Below are positions 33,366 through 43,515 of a DNA stretch of 64,000 nt, piece after piece; the stretch's first letter is position 1; every line of letters starts with the position of its first letter. A program made the translations under genes and the position numbers. The notes under the pieces were generated by a model that did no database searches, was not told where the DNA came from, and was given only the letters and a program-made list of their open reading frames with translations. The stretch lies in the NCBI GenBank assembly GCA_910576975.1, contig CAJTJY010000019.1, forward strand, positions 20,477 through 84,476, in the 5' to 3' direction. This stretch comes from an uncultured Lachnospiraceae bacterium. Lineage in GTDB: Bacteria; Bacillota; Clostridia; Lachnospirales; Lachnospiraceae.

Positions 33366-34484
33366 ATGAATACAATTTTTTCAAAGGAAGAAGTAAATAT
33401 AGGAAGGCAAAGTGAGTTCGATTATCTGAAAGGGATTTTCATGCTGTTTATATACCTGATCCATGCGTTTCAGGCAACTTTGTCTTTGCAGGATTCCATT
33501 AGTACATGGATTTATTCGTTTGCAACGATGTCTGGGGCAGCTATTTTCATTTTTGTTATGGGAATTGGGACTGTTTACAGCAAGCATGCAGCGCCGGCGG
33601 ATTTTGCAAAGAGTGGCGTTCGCATGGTGATTTACCAGTATTTGAATAATATTGCTTATATAGTGGCATTGGTGATACCTTATCCTTTCGTTTCTGGAAA
33701 GTTGACAGAGACCATGACGGAAAATTTAAGATCACTGATAAAGATTTACATGCAATATACGAATATCTTTTTTATTACTGGAATCATCTATCTGGTATTG
33801 GCGTTGCTTAAGAAATTGGATCTGAATACGGTATGGTATGTGATCATAGGTGCAGCAGCCAGCATAGCGGCGCCATTTATTTATGGCATGCCTGTGAATG
33901 TGCCGGTAATTGGGTATATCGTTAAGCTTTTGATTGGAGATGCAGATTTTGTGTCTTTTACACCGCTTTATTTTCTGTCTTATGCGTTGTTCGGAGTTGC
34001 TTTTGGCAAAATGATAAGACATGTGAAAGATAAAGCGAGATTTTACAGAATGTTTGTTATTCCATCTATTGCAATTGTCGCTGTATGGTGGGGACTGGTG
34101 TTTAGAAATTATGGTTCGGATCTATCAGAAATGCACGCTTTTCTCAGTGATGCATATACGCATCCGAATTTTTGGCATGTGGTGGCAAGTTTGGCGCATA
34201 TATTTCTTTTTGCCACAATTTTTTTCTTTATCGAAGAAATGCGCAGAAAAGATAACAAGTTATGTGAACCGAAGAATCCTGTTGCGAGACAGCTTCTATA
34301 TTACAGCAGACATATTTCGAAATACTATGCCCTGCATGTGCTGGTATATTTTGTTGCCCTTGGATTAAACAGTTATGAGAGCTTTCAGAGCTATCAATGC
34401 TGGCTCCTCGCATTATTGTCAATTGTGGTTACGGAGCTTATGGTAAGAGGATTTAACTATTTGTCTGAAAAATATGTTAACTAA
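33366..34484 (+). CDS. Membrane acyltransferase (acyltransferase-3 type)
   Basis: 372 residues, about ten TM helices. The opening EFDYLKGIFMLFIYLIHAF is the typical first helix of acyltransferase-3 / OafA-like and related heparan-glucosaminide acetyltransferase-like proteins, with the conserved His (IHAF). Located between kinase 3 and the NRPS, ending 28 nt before its start. Might acylate the NRPS product or a surface glycan; the sequence does not decide. Confidence 0.75.
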   Translation: MNTIFSKEEVNIGRQSEFDYLKGIFMLFIYLIHAFQATLSLQDSISTWIYSFATMSGAAIFIFVMGIGTVYSKHAAPADFAKSGVRMVIYQYLNNIAYIVALVIPYPFVSGKLTETMTENLRSLIKIYMQYTNIFFITGIIYLVLALLKKLDLNTVWYVIIGAAASIAAPFIYGMPVNVPVIGYIVKLLIGDADFVSFTPLYFLSYALFGVAFGKMIRHVKDKARFYRMFVIPSIAIVAVWWGLVFRNYGSDLSEMHAFLSDAYTHPNFWHVVASLAHIFLFATIFFFIEEMRRKDNKLCEPKNPVARQLLYYSRHISKYYALHVLVYFVALGLNSYESFQSYQCWLLALLSIVVTELMVRGFNYLSEKYVN

Positions 34485-34512
34485 ATTTTTTATAAATGTA
34501 GGAGGAAAAGAA

Positions 34513-37500
34513 ATGAATTTTTTGGATGACTTTCAGTATGTGGTGCGCACATACCCGCAAAAGGCGGCGTTGGCGGACTGCAACGGGGAACGGATGACAA
34601 CGTATGGGGAGCTTGAAAACCTCAGTCGTAGGATAGCCGCTAAGCTTTTGAGGTCAAGGGAAGTGTCAGGCAGAGCCGTCATGGTCTGCATGGGCAGGAA
34701 GATGGAATATATTGCGGCGGAACTAGGCATTATGATGGCTGGCGCTGCGTTTGTGCCAGTGCTGCCAGAATACCCCAAGGAACGGCTTTCTTATATCAAA
34801 GAGGACTGCAAGGCGGTAGAAGTGATAGATGATGGCTGGCTGTCAGATATCGGGACTTATGAACCTATTCAGCCGCAAGCAAGGGAGGATGACAGTCGCG
34901 CAATGATTATCTATACCTCTGGCTCTACTGGTTATCCCAAGGGGATTGTACATACTATGGAGAGCCTTACGCAGGGAGTCTGGCGGAATAGGCGCGTTAT
35001 GAATGTGGATGAAAACGATGTGCAGGCAGCGGGGGCGCCGATGTCTTTCGTTGTCTTAATCTTAGAGTATTTTGCCGTGCTTTCGCGCGGCGGCTGTTCC
35101 CATATCTTACCGGAAGAGACTAGGAAAGACGTGCGGCTTTTGGAGGATTATTTTGCCGAAAAAGGCATTACCTGCGCATTTATCAGCCCGCAGATACTGC
35201 GTCTGTTTAAAAATAAGAGCCGTACCTTGAAAAAAGTGGCGACCGGAAGCGAACGTGTTTCCATGCTGGCAGGGGATGGTTATGCACTGTATAACTGCTA
35301 TGGCGCTAGTGAGACGGCAGCGACGGTGTTAAGCTATAAGATTGAGGAACCCATGGAAAATACGCCGATTGGCAAACCGTTGGATGGACTGGAATTTTTC
35401 CTGTTGGATGAGGACGGAAAAGAGGTTGCGGATGGAGAAGAGGGAGAAATCTGCATCAAGGGCGTCCTTGCAAAGTCTTATCTTAATCTGGAGGAACAGA
35501 CCGCAAAGACATTTGCCAAGCAGGAGGATGGCAGCGTTCTTTTGCATACTGGTGACATGGGGCGCAGGACGCCAGATGGCAATTATGTGTATGTCAACCG
35601 CAAGGACTGGATGGTGAAAATCAATGGGCAGCGCGTGGAAACCGGAGAGATTGAATTGCGCATTTCTTCTATGCCAGAAGTGGAAAACGCAGTTGTAAAG
35701 GCTTTTGAGGATGAAAATGGGCAGAATTACCTCTGTGCATACTATGTGTCAGCAGAAGAATTGAAGATGGAACAGATCCGCAACTATCTGAAAGAGACGC
35801 TTCCTGATTATATGGTTCCCCGATTTTTTAAACGATTGGACAGCCTGCCGAAGAATGTGAATGGCAAGTTGGATCGTACAGTATTGCTGCCGCCGGGGTT
35901 AGACGAATATAAGACAATGTATCAAGAGCCGAAGAGCCACTGTGAGAAACGCATCTGCCAAGGCTTTGAGGAAGTTTTGCACTGTGGCAGGGTTGGTGTG
36001 AATGACGATTTCTTTAAACTGGGCGGAGATTCTATCAATGTTTTAAAACTTGCAGAATTCCTCAGTGATATAGAATTGGCGCCAGAACTGGTATTGAGTG
36101 GCAGAGTGCCTGCAAAGATTGCAGCGCTTTTAGAAGAGAAGCAGGAAGATAAGTTGGAGAAGCATTCTAAGGAGAGGGAGGAATATGTCCTTACCGATTC
36201 CCAGATGGGCGTTTACTTAGAATGTGTCAATGACCCGCAGTCGACGATGTACAATATTCCTATGTGCTGTGAACTTCCAGATGCTATTGATATGGAGAAA
36301 TTTAAGTATGCTGTGAAGAAAGTGGTAGCCATGCATCCGTCTTTTGGCGTGAACATTGCATTGAATAAGGGAACGCCAGTGATGAGCCTGCATCCAGAAT
36401 ATCAGAAAGCAGTTGTCAGCCAGTGGGAAACAGAGGATATCGAAGCCGTCAAGAGGACGTTTGTACGCCCATTCCGGTTAGAAGGAGAGCCGCTATATCG
36501 CATGGCGCTGTACCACTGCGGCAACAAATACTTTTTTTTGTTTGATGTGCACCACATTATTTTTGATGGCACATCGGTTAAGGTATTTCTTGATGAAATT
36601 TCGCAGCTTTACCACGGAGAGGAGCCAGAGTCTGAGGAAATTTCCCTGATGGATTTCTCTGTCTATGAAGAATCCTTAAAAGATACTGCCAAATATCAGA
36701 AAGCACGGGAATTTTTTGCGGGCAAATTTGCAGGTGAGGATGTTGGTGAGGCATTAATAAAAGATTATAGAAAAAAAACGGTAACGCCTGCCAGCAAGGA
36801 GGTTAGAATTTCTCTAGGCGGGGAATTGTCGTCCATGGCGGTGGAGCAGTTTGTACGACAGAAAGGAATTTCTGAAAATACATTGTTTCTGGGGGCATTT
36901 TCCTATACGTTGGGCAAATTCAGCGGGGAAAATAAGAGCCTGTTTTGTTCAGTCAATAACGGCAGGCATACAGTAAATATGGCAAATTCCACGGGAATGT
37001 TTGTGCGCACGCTGCCAATTTACCATTCCTGGGAGGAAAGCGTGTCTGTGGAACGATATCTGCAAAACTTCCAGGAGGAATTTTATGCGGTGATGAGTCA
37101 TGATTGTATTTCTTTTGCCGAGCTGGCGAAAGATTATGGCATTGCCTCGGATATTCTTTTTGTCTACCAAGGGGAAATGTTTCAAGGCTTGTCATTGGAA
37201 GACAGACAGTATGCGGCGGTGCCGCTTGCAACCAAAGATGTGCAGGCAGACGTTTCCGTAATGGTGATGAAGCAGAGAGGGGGATATGAAATTTCTCTGG
37301 AATACCGCACAGATTTATATTGTGAGGAGACGACACGCGGTTTACTTCATATGTTGTTGCAAGTTTTAAAAGGGATGTTAACCAACGAAAGCCTTGGACA
37401 AATTGCCCTTACGTCTGAACTGGATATACAGATTTTAGATCGTTTTAACGAGACAGAAGTTTCCTATGACCGAAGTAAGACAGTGATTGATTTGTTCCGC

Positions 37501-40500
37501 GCACAGGCGAGAAAGACGCCAGATCACACAGCCGTTGTCTACACAGATAGAAGTTATACGTATGCCCAGGTGGATGAAATGACAGACCGTCTTGCCGCTT
37601 ACGTTGCGGGGCTTGGCATTGGCAGGGAAGAAGTGGTATCTGTGCTGATTCCCAGATGTGAATACATGACGATTGCTTCGATTGGTGTTTCTAAGTCCGG
37701 TGCGGCATATCAGCCCTTAGACCCTTCCTATCCGAAAGAGCGGTTAGCGTTTATGATGGAGGATTCCGCAGCAAAATTGCTGATTGCCGATGAGGAACTT
37801 TTGTCACTGGTACCACAGTGGCAGGGCAGAGTTTTGTTGACAAAGGATATCCCCAATTTGCCCAAGACAGACAAGATCCCAGAGCCGCCAAAACCGGAGG
37901 ATTTATTTATTCTGCTCTACACATCGGGTTCTACAGGCGTGCCCAAGGGCTGTATGCTTGAGCATAGAAATATTGCGGCGTTCTGCGATAGCTATCGCAG
38001 GAATTATGAATTGACGGAAGATAGTTGTGCAGCAGCTTATGCAAGTTACGGATTTGACGCCAATATGATGGATATGTACCCCACGCTGACGTCTGGAGCC
38101 GTGCTTCATATCATAGATGAGTCGATACGTTTAGACTTGAATGCATTGCATGAGTATTTTGAGGAACATGGTATTACCAACGTATTTATGACGACCCAGA
38201 TTGGGCGGGCGTTTGCCACCAGCATGCTTTCTGGTGCGGCACGTTCAGGCAGTGCTGCGGATGCAAAGAATACACATTTGAAATATCTGCTGATGGGCGG
38301 AGAAGCGCTGACACCGTTTACGCCTGAGGGCGGCACGCATTACTTGAATGTGTATGGACCTACGGAATGTACGATTTTAACGACCACCTACCCATTTGAG
38401 AAATATGAGGAGGATTTGCCAATCGGCAAGCCTTTGCCAAATGTGAAACTATATATTGTAGATAAGCAGGGCAGAAGGGTTCCAGTTGGCGTGCCAGGAG
38501 AATTGTGTATTTCTGGCGTCCATGTATCTCGTGGTTACCTGAACCGTCCAGAGAAAACGGCGGAAGTGTATGGTGACAATCCGTATAGCGATTTGCCGGA
38601 GTATAGCAGGATTTATCATACTGGTGACATTGTGCGTTATTTGCCAGATGGCAACATCCAGTTTATCGGCAGAAGGGACGGGCAGGTGAAGATCCGTGGC
38701 TTCCGTATCGAGTTGACTGAGGTGGAGGAGATTATCCGTCGGTTCCCAGGCATTAAGGATGCTACGGTGGCAGCTTTTGACGAGCCATCCGGTGGGAAAT
38801 ACATTGCTGCTTATGTGGTTTCGGACGAAGAAGTTGATGTGGATGCGATGAATGCATTTATCGAGGAGAGCAAGCCGCCATATATGGTTCCGGCAGTGAC
38901 AATGCAGATTGACAAGATTCCTCTGAATCAGAACCAGAAAGTAAATAAGCGTGCGCTGCCCATGCCAGAGCGCAAGCAGGAAGATTTCGTGATGCCTGAG
39001 GGAGAAGCACAGCAGAAGATTTTTGACTGTATCGCAGAAGTTATTGGACATCGAGAATTTGGTGCAAATTCAGATATCTATAAGGCAGGGCTGACCTCGA
39101 TCGGCGCAGTCAAGTTGAACGTGCTGTTGTCGGATGCCTTTGAGGGTGCAGTGATCCGCAACAAGGATTTAAAAGAGCATAATACGGTAGAGAAATTAGA
39201 AAAATTCTTGGCGAAAAGCAGCCACAAGGAAACCTTTGAGAAACAGGAGACATATCCGCTGACTCAGACACAGAATGGTATTTTTGTAGAGTGTGCCGCC
39301 AATCCAGGAAGTACGATTTATAATATTCCGTTCTTGTTCCGCCTGGGGGAGAATGTGGATTTACAACGTTTGAAAAAGGCGATAGAGGAGACAGTAGAGG
39401 CACATCCTTATATTAAGACGACGATTATGCTGGATGATGACGGTGATATCAGGCAGAAACGCAATGACGCTTTGCCATTTGAAGTTAAGATATGCGAAAA
39501 GCTGCATAGGGAAGAACTGGTGAAACCGTATCAGATCCTTGGCGACAGACTGTTTCGTATACAATTATTTGATACGCCGGAAGGCAAATATCTTTTCTTA
39601 GAATTCCATCATATTATCAGCGATGGGGAATCCTGCGGTATTTTTCTCCGCGACATGAATGAGGCATATGGGGGGAAATCGCCAGAGAAGGAGAAGTTCA
39701 GCGGTTATGAGGTTGCGCTTGTGGAGCAGAAAGCGATACAAGGACAGGAGTATGCCCTTGCCAAACAATACTATGATGGTATTTTTATGGGCTGCAACAC
39801 CGATTTCCTTCCAGCTAAGGACCACAGGGAGGAAATACCAGGGATAGGCTTATATCAGAGGGCAGATAAGACGGATATGGAGGCGCTGCGAAGATTCTGC
39901 ACCGAGCAGAAAGTTACTTTGAATACGTTGTTTACGGCAGCATTTGGATTTGTGACAGGGCGTTATGTCTATAAAGATGAGGCAGTCTTTACAACCATTT
40001 ATAATGGCAGAAATGATTCCAGGCTTACGTCTACCATCAACATGCTGGTGAAGACGCTGCCAGTTCACTGTAATCTGGATGGGGAACAGGAGATTGGCTC
40101 TTACCTGAAAGAGACTGGCGAACAATTGGTGAACAGCATGAACGCTGACATCTATTCATTTGCAGAAATTAGCAGGGCTTACGGTATTAAGGCGGATATT
40201 ATGTTCGCGTTCCAGGGCGACAACTTCCTGTTTGATACGATTGCTGGGGAGAAGGCCATCAGTGAGAAGCTTTCCTTAGACACGGCAAAGGCTCCATTAT
40301 CCATAGATGTTATGGTAAATGAAAATGAGATCTGCTATCAGGTGGAATATCGCAGTGATATGTATGAAGAGAATACGATTGCTGGGCTGGTTGACAGTCT
40401 TGCGGTGGTAGTTCAGGAATTTCAGGATAAGAAGCAGTTAAAGGAAGTCTGCATGGTTAGCCAAAAGGCACGCCATGAGCTGGATCACTACAATAAAACG

Positions 40501-43476
40501 GATTATGCAGTGGAGCAGACCACGGCAAATAAACTGTTTGAGCGGCAGGTTGCTCTTTATCCAGATAAAACGGCGGTGATTGCCTGCGGCAAAAGCCTGA
40601 CGTTTTGTGAACTGAATGAGAATGCCAATAAGATTGCAAACCATTTAATTGAGATGGGATTATCCATTGAGCAGATGGTAGGCGTGATGCTGCCAAGGAC
40701 TGTGGATGTCTATGCGGCAAGGCAGGGAATTATGAAAGCAGGCGGTGCATTCCTGCCCATAGACCCCGAATACCCAGATGAGCGTATCAGTTATATCCTG
40801 GAAGATTCAAGAGCAGAGTTTGTGCTGATGCCCAGGGAGATTGCAAAAGAGCGGAAAAAACTGCTTGAAAATCTGTCTGCCAGAGTTTTGATTTTAGAGG
40901 AACTTTTGGAAAGTGATGGCAATATCGAAAATCCTGAAGTGGATATTCGCCCAGAAAACCTGTGTTACTGCATTTATACTTCTGGCTCTACTGGAAAGCC
41001 TAAAGGTGTCATGATTGAGCATCGGAATCTGGTGAACTATGTGGACGATAACCCGTACAATATAGAAGCGCATTCTTATGTATACAACGCCACGGTATCA
41101 CTGGCATTTGCAGCGATTACCTTTGACGTCTCCATTTTGGAGGAATGTATCCCACTGTACCACGGCATTACCGTCTGCATGGCAAACGAAGAGGAAATCC
41201 ACAATCCGCTTGCGCTTTCCCAGTTGATTCTGGAACATGGTGTGGATATGATGACTTGTACACCGTCGTTTTTAATCAATATTATTGACATGCCGGAGAT
41301 GAAGAAATCGTTGTCGCAGATCAAGGTCTTTAACGTGGGTGCGGAGGCATTTCCAGAGGCGCTCTATGACAAGATTATGGCTCTTGGAACCAACGCGATT
41401 ACCTTTAATGGCTATGGGCCCACCGAGACGACGATTGGCTGTGCCTTTGACCAGGTGACAGGGGATAAGATTACCATTGGCAAGCCGATGGCAAACATTA
41501 AGATGGTAATGATTGATAAGTACCGCAACCTGCTTCCCGCTGGCGTACCAGGCGAGCTTTTGATTATTGGAAATGGTGTCGGCAGGGGCTATGTGGGCAA
41601 ACCAGAGATGACAGCGGACAAATTTATCCAGTTTGAGGGCATGAATGCTTACCGCAGCGGCGATTTGGCGAAGTGGAACCACCATGGCAAGATTGAATTT
41701 ATGGGACGTATGGATAACCAGGTAAAGCTGCGCGGACTTCGTGTGGAGTTAGATGAGATTGAAAATGTCATGAACCAGTACCCCACGGTAAAATCCAGCG
41801 TAGTGCTTGTAAAAGAAAAAGATTCCAACCAGTTCCTATGCGGCTATTTTGTGGCTGAGAGCCAGGTGGAGAAACAGAATTTGACCTGCTTTATGCAGAA
41901 ATATTTGACGCCTTATATGGTGCCGAGTGTGCTTATGCAGCTTCCTGAGCTGCCGCTTACCAATAACGGCAAGGTTAATAAGCGCGCCCTGCCAGAGCCA
42001 GAGTACACAGTGGAGAATAAGAATTATGTAAAGCCGCGCACAGAGCTGCAACGTCAATTATGTGAGATCTTTGAGATGGCTCTCGGTGTGGATCAGATTG
42101 GTATCGAGGATGATTTCTTTGAAAATGGCGGTACGTCCCTATCTGCGTCTAAAGTGGCGATGAAGTGCATGAGTGCTGGCATTCAGGTAGCATATGCTGA
42201 CTTGTTCGAGTACAAGACGCCCTTGGAACTGGAACGCCATATCCAAAATCAGCAGGGCGGGAACACTGCCACAGGAGAAGAAAAGAGCGGGGAAGGACAG
42301 AGCGCCTTAGAGCAGGTGTTAAGCCACAATGTGGTAGAGCGTGTGGACGAAATTGCTCCATCAGCACTTGGAAATGTTCTGCTTACAGGTGCAAATGGCT
42401 TCCTGGGAGCGCACATCTTAAAGAACATGATAGACAATGAGGACAATGTGATATATTGCCTGATGCGCAAGGGGAAAGCTTCCACCTTGGAGAAACGGTT
42501 AAAGAGTATGCTGGTATATTATTTCAGCAATCCCTATGAAGAATTATTCGGCAATCGGATCCAATTAATAGAAGGCGATATCACGGACGCTGCCATGGTA
42601 GAAAGCCTGAAACAGTACGACTTTGCCAGGGTTATCAATTGTGCAGCGTGTGTGAAGCATTTCTCTGCGGATGATACTTTGGAGCAGGTGAATTACCAGG
42701 GTGTTTTGAATTTGATTCATTTGTGTGAAAAGACAGGGCGCGAGTTGATTCAGATTTCCACGGTGAGCATTGCTGGGGAAAATGTAGGTGGCAAATTCCC
42801 ACAGGAGAAGAAGCTGTACGAGAGTGAACTTTACTTTGGACAGAGCCTTTCCAACAAGTATATTGACACGAAGTTCCGTGCAGAAAAGGCTGTCTTAGAG
42901 GCAGCGGCACAGGGCATGAAGGGCAAGGTCATCCGTGTAGGGAACCTGATGAGCCGTGTCAGTGACGGTGAATTTCAGATAAACTCCGTGACAAATGGAT
43001 TTATGCGCACTCTGCGCGGCTATGTGGCTCTTGGCAGATTCCCAGTGTCTATGCTGGATATGCCGACAGAATTTTCACCGATTGATGCTACGGCGGAGGC
43101 GATTGTCAAATTGTCTGCGGTTCAGGGTGAATTTACGGTGTTCCATGCTTATAGCAGCTATTTCATCCAGATGGCGGATGTGATAGAGCAGATGAATGAG
43201 TCAGGCATTCTTGTGGAGACAGTCAGTGATGAGGATTTTAATCAGGCGCTTTTTGCAGCTTTGGAGGATGAGGAGAACAACGAGCTAATCTCTGGCCTGA
43301 TTGCCTATGCATCCAGTGACGCAGATCATAGCACTGTCTACATAGATGCGGACAATAGTTTCACGACCAAAGCCTTGTACCGTCTTGGGTTTAAGTGGCC
43401 GATGCCAGACAGTGTTTACCTTAAAAATGCGCTGACAGCCCTTGAAACGTTGGGATTCTTTGATGGAAGGTTATAA
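34513..43476 (+). CDS. Three-module NRPS with terminal reductase (A-T-C-A-T-C-A-T-R)
   Basis: 2987 residues from ATG 34513 (GGAGGA 6 nt upstream; 34474 overlaps the previous gene). A1 about 1-480 (YTSGSTG at 134); T1 Ser507 in LGGDS; C1 with HHIIFDG 680-686; A2 with YTSGSTG at 1136; T2 Ser1529 in AGLTS; C2 HHIISDG 1699-1705; A3 YTSGSTG 2155; T3 Ser2542 in NGGTS; R domain with TGANGFLG 2625-2632 and YxxxK at 2783-2787. No E, MT or TE domain. The NADPH-type reductase should free the chain as aldehyde or alcohol. By eye against GrsA numbering, pocket residues are A1 V-V-L-F-A-G-C-A-T, A2 D-A-M-F-L-G-V-I-L (hydrophobic residue likely), A3 D-V-L-T-N-G-G-I-G (unassigned). A1 lacks Asp235 (Val180), so it probably loads a non-amino carboxylic acid. 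Confidence 0.95.
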   Translation: MNFLDDFQYVVRTYPQKAALADCNGERMTTYGELENLSRRIAAKLLRSREVSGRAVMVCMGRKMEYIAAELGIMMAGAAFVPVLPEYPKERLSYIKEDCKAVEVIDDGWLSDIGTYEPIQPQAREDDSRAMIIYTSGSTGYPKGIVHTMESLTQGVWRNRRVMNVDENDVQAAGAPMSFVVLILEYFAVLSRGGCSHILPEETRKDVRLLEDYFAEKGITCAFISPQILRLFKNKSRTLKKVATGSERVSMLAGDGYALYNCYGASETAATVLSYKIEEPMENTPIGKPLDGLEFFLLDEDGKEVADGEEGEICIKGVLAKSYLNLEEQTAKTFAKQEDGSVLLHTGDMGRRTPDGNYVYVNRKDWMVKINGQRVETGEIELRISSMPEVENAVVKAFEDENGQNYLCAYYVSAEELKMEQIRNYLKETLPDYMVPRFFKRLDSLPKNVNGKLDRTVLLPPGLDEYKTMYQEPKSHCEKRICQGFEEVLHCGRVGVNDDFFKLGGDSINVLKLAEFLSDIELAPELVLSGRVPAKIAALLEEKQEDKLEKHSKEREEYVLTDSQMGVYLECVNDPQSTMYNIPMCCELPDAIDMEKFKYAVKKVVAMHPSFGVNIALNKGTPVMSLHPEYQKAVVSQWETEDIEAVKRTFVRPFRLEGEPLYRMALYHCGNKYFFLFDVHHIIFDGTSVKVFLDEISQLYHGEEPESEEISLMDFSVYEESLKDTAKYQKAREFFAGKFAGEDVGEALIKDYRKKTVTPASKEVRISLGGELSSMAVEQFVRQKGISENTLFLGAFSYTLGKFSGENKSLFCSVNNGRHTVNMANSTGMFVRTLPIYHSWEESVSVERYLQNFQEEFYAVMSHDCISFAELAKDYGIASDILFVYQGEMFQGLSLEDRQYAAVPLATKDVQADVSVMVMKQRGGYEISLEYRTDLYCEETTRGLLHMLLQVLKGMLTNESLGQIALTSELDIQILDRFNETEVSYDRSKTVIDLFRAQARKTPDHTAVVYTDRSYTYAQVDEMTDRLAAYVAGLGIGREEVVSVLIPRCEYMTIASIGVSKSGAAYQPLDPSYPKERLAFMMEDSAAKLLIADEELLSLVPQWQGRVLLTKDIPNLPKTDKIPEPPKPEDLFILLYTSGSTGVPKGCMLEHRNIAAFCDSYRRNYELTEDSCAAAYASYGFDANMMDMYPTLTSGAVLHIIDESIRLDLNALHEYFEEHGITNVFMTTQIGRAFATSMLSGAARSGSAADAKNTHLKYLLMGGEALTPFTPEGGTHYLNVYGPTECTILTTTYPFEKYEEDLPIGKPLPNVKLYIVDKQGRRVPVGVPGELCISGVHVSRGYLNRPEKTAEVYGDNPYSDLPEYSRIYHTGDIVRYLPDGNIQFIGRRDGQVKIRGFRIELTEVEEIIRRFPGIKDATVAAFDEPSGGKYIAAYVVSDEEVDVDAMNAFIEESKPPYMVPAVTMQIDKIPLNQNQKVNKRALPMPERKQEDFVMPEGEAQQKIFDCIAEVIGHREFGANSDIYKAGLTSIGAVKLNVLLSDAFEGAVIRNKDLKEHNTVEKLEKFLAKSSHKETFEKQETYPLTQTQNGIFVECAANPGSTIYNIPFLFRLGENVDLQRLKKAIEETVEAHPYIKTTIMLDDDGDIRQKRNDALPFEVKICEKLHREELVKPYQILGDRLFRIQLFDTPEGKYLFLEFHHIISDGESCGIFLRDMNEAYGGKSPEKEKFSGYEVALVEQKAIQGQEYALAKQYYDGIFMGCNTDFLPAKDHREEIPGIGLYQRADKTDMEALRRFCTEQKVTLNTLFTAAFGFVTGRYVYKDEAVFTTIYNGRNDSRLTSTINMLVKTLPVHCNLDGEQEIGSYLKETGEQLVNSMNADIYSFAEISRAYGIKADIMFAFQGDNFLFDTIAGEKAISEKLSLDTAKAPLSIDVMVNENEICYQVEYRSDMYEENTIAGLVDSLAVVVQEFQDKKQLKEVCMVSQKARHELDHYNKTDYAVEQTTANKLFERQVALYPDKTAVIACGKSLTFCELNENANKIANHLIEMGLSIEQMVGVMLPRTVDVYAARQGIMKAGGAFLPIDPEYPDERISYILEDSRAEFVLMPREIAKERKKLLENLSARVLILEELLESDGNIENPEVDIRPENLCYCIYTSGSTGKPKGVMIEHRNLVNYVDDNPYNIEAHSYVYNATVSLAFAAITFDVSILEECIPLYHGITVCMANEEEIHNPLALSQLILEHGVDMMTCTPSFLINIIDMPEMKKSLSQIKVFNVGAEAFPEALYDKIMALGTNAITFNGYGPTETTIGCAFDQVTGDKITIGKPMANIKMVMIDKYRNLLPAGVPGELLIIGNGVGRGYVGKPEMTADKFIQFEGMNAYRSGDLAKWNHHGKIEFMGRMDNQVKLRGLRVELDEIENVMNQYPTVKSSVVLVKEKDSNQFLCGYFVAESQVEKQNLTCFMQKYLTPYMVPSVLMQLPELPLTNNGKVNKRALPEPEYTVENKNYVKPRTELQRQLCEIFEMALGVDQIGIEDDFFENGGTSLSASKVAMKCMSAGIQVAYADLFEYKTPLELERHIQNQQGGNTATGEEKSGEGQSALEQVLSHNVVERVDEIAPSALGNVLLTGANGFLGAHILKNMIDNEDNVIYCLMRKGKASTLEKRLKSMLVYYFSNPYEELFGNRIQLIEGDITDAAMVESLKQYDFARVINCAACVKHFSADDTLEQVNYQGVLNLIHLCEKTGRELIQISTVSIAGENVGGKFPQEKKLYESELYFGQSLSNKYIDTKFRAEKAVLEAAAQGMKGKVIRVGNLMSRVSDGEFQINSVTNGFMRTLRGYVALGRFPVSMLDMPTEFSPIDATAEAIVKLSAVQGEFTVFHAYSSYFIQMADVIEQMNESGILVETVSDEDFNQALFAALEDEENNELISGLIAYASSDADHSTVYIDADNSFTTKALYRLGFKWPMPDSVYLKNALTALETLGFFDGRL

Positions 43477-43515
43477 CAAACAGCTCAGCTAGCCGAACAG
43501 TTACAGGAGGATTCT

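Noticed and set aside
34474..34512. Earlier ATG of the NRPS, overlapping the acyltransferase end
   Set aside because: GGAGGA lies after it and 6 nt before ATG 34513, and A1 starts normally there.
34533..43183. Many open frames of 60-200 codons on the minus strand in the NRPS region
   Set aside because: They mirror the codon pattern of the NRPS gene, have no ribosome sites and resemble no family.
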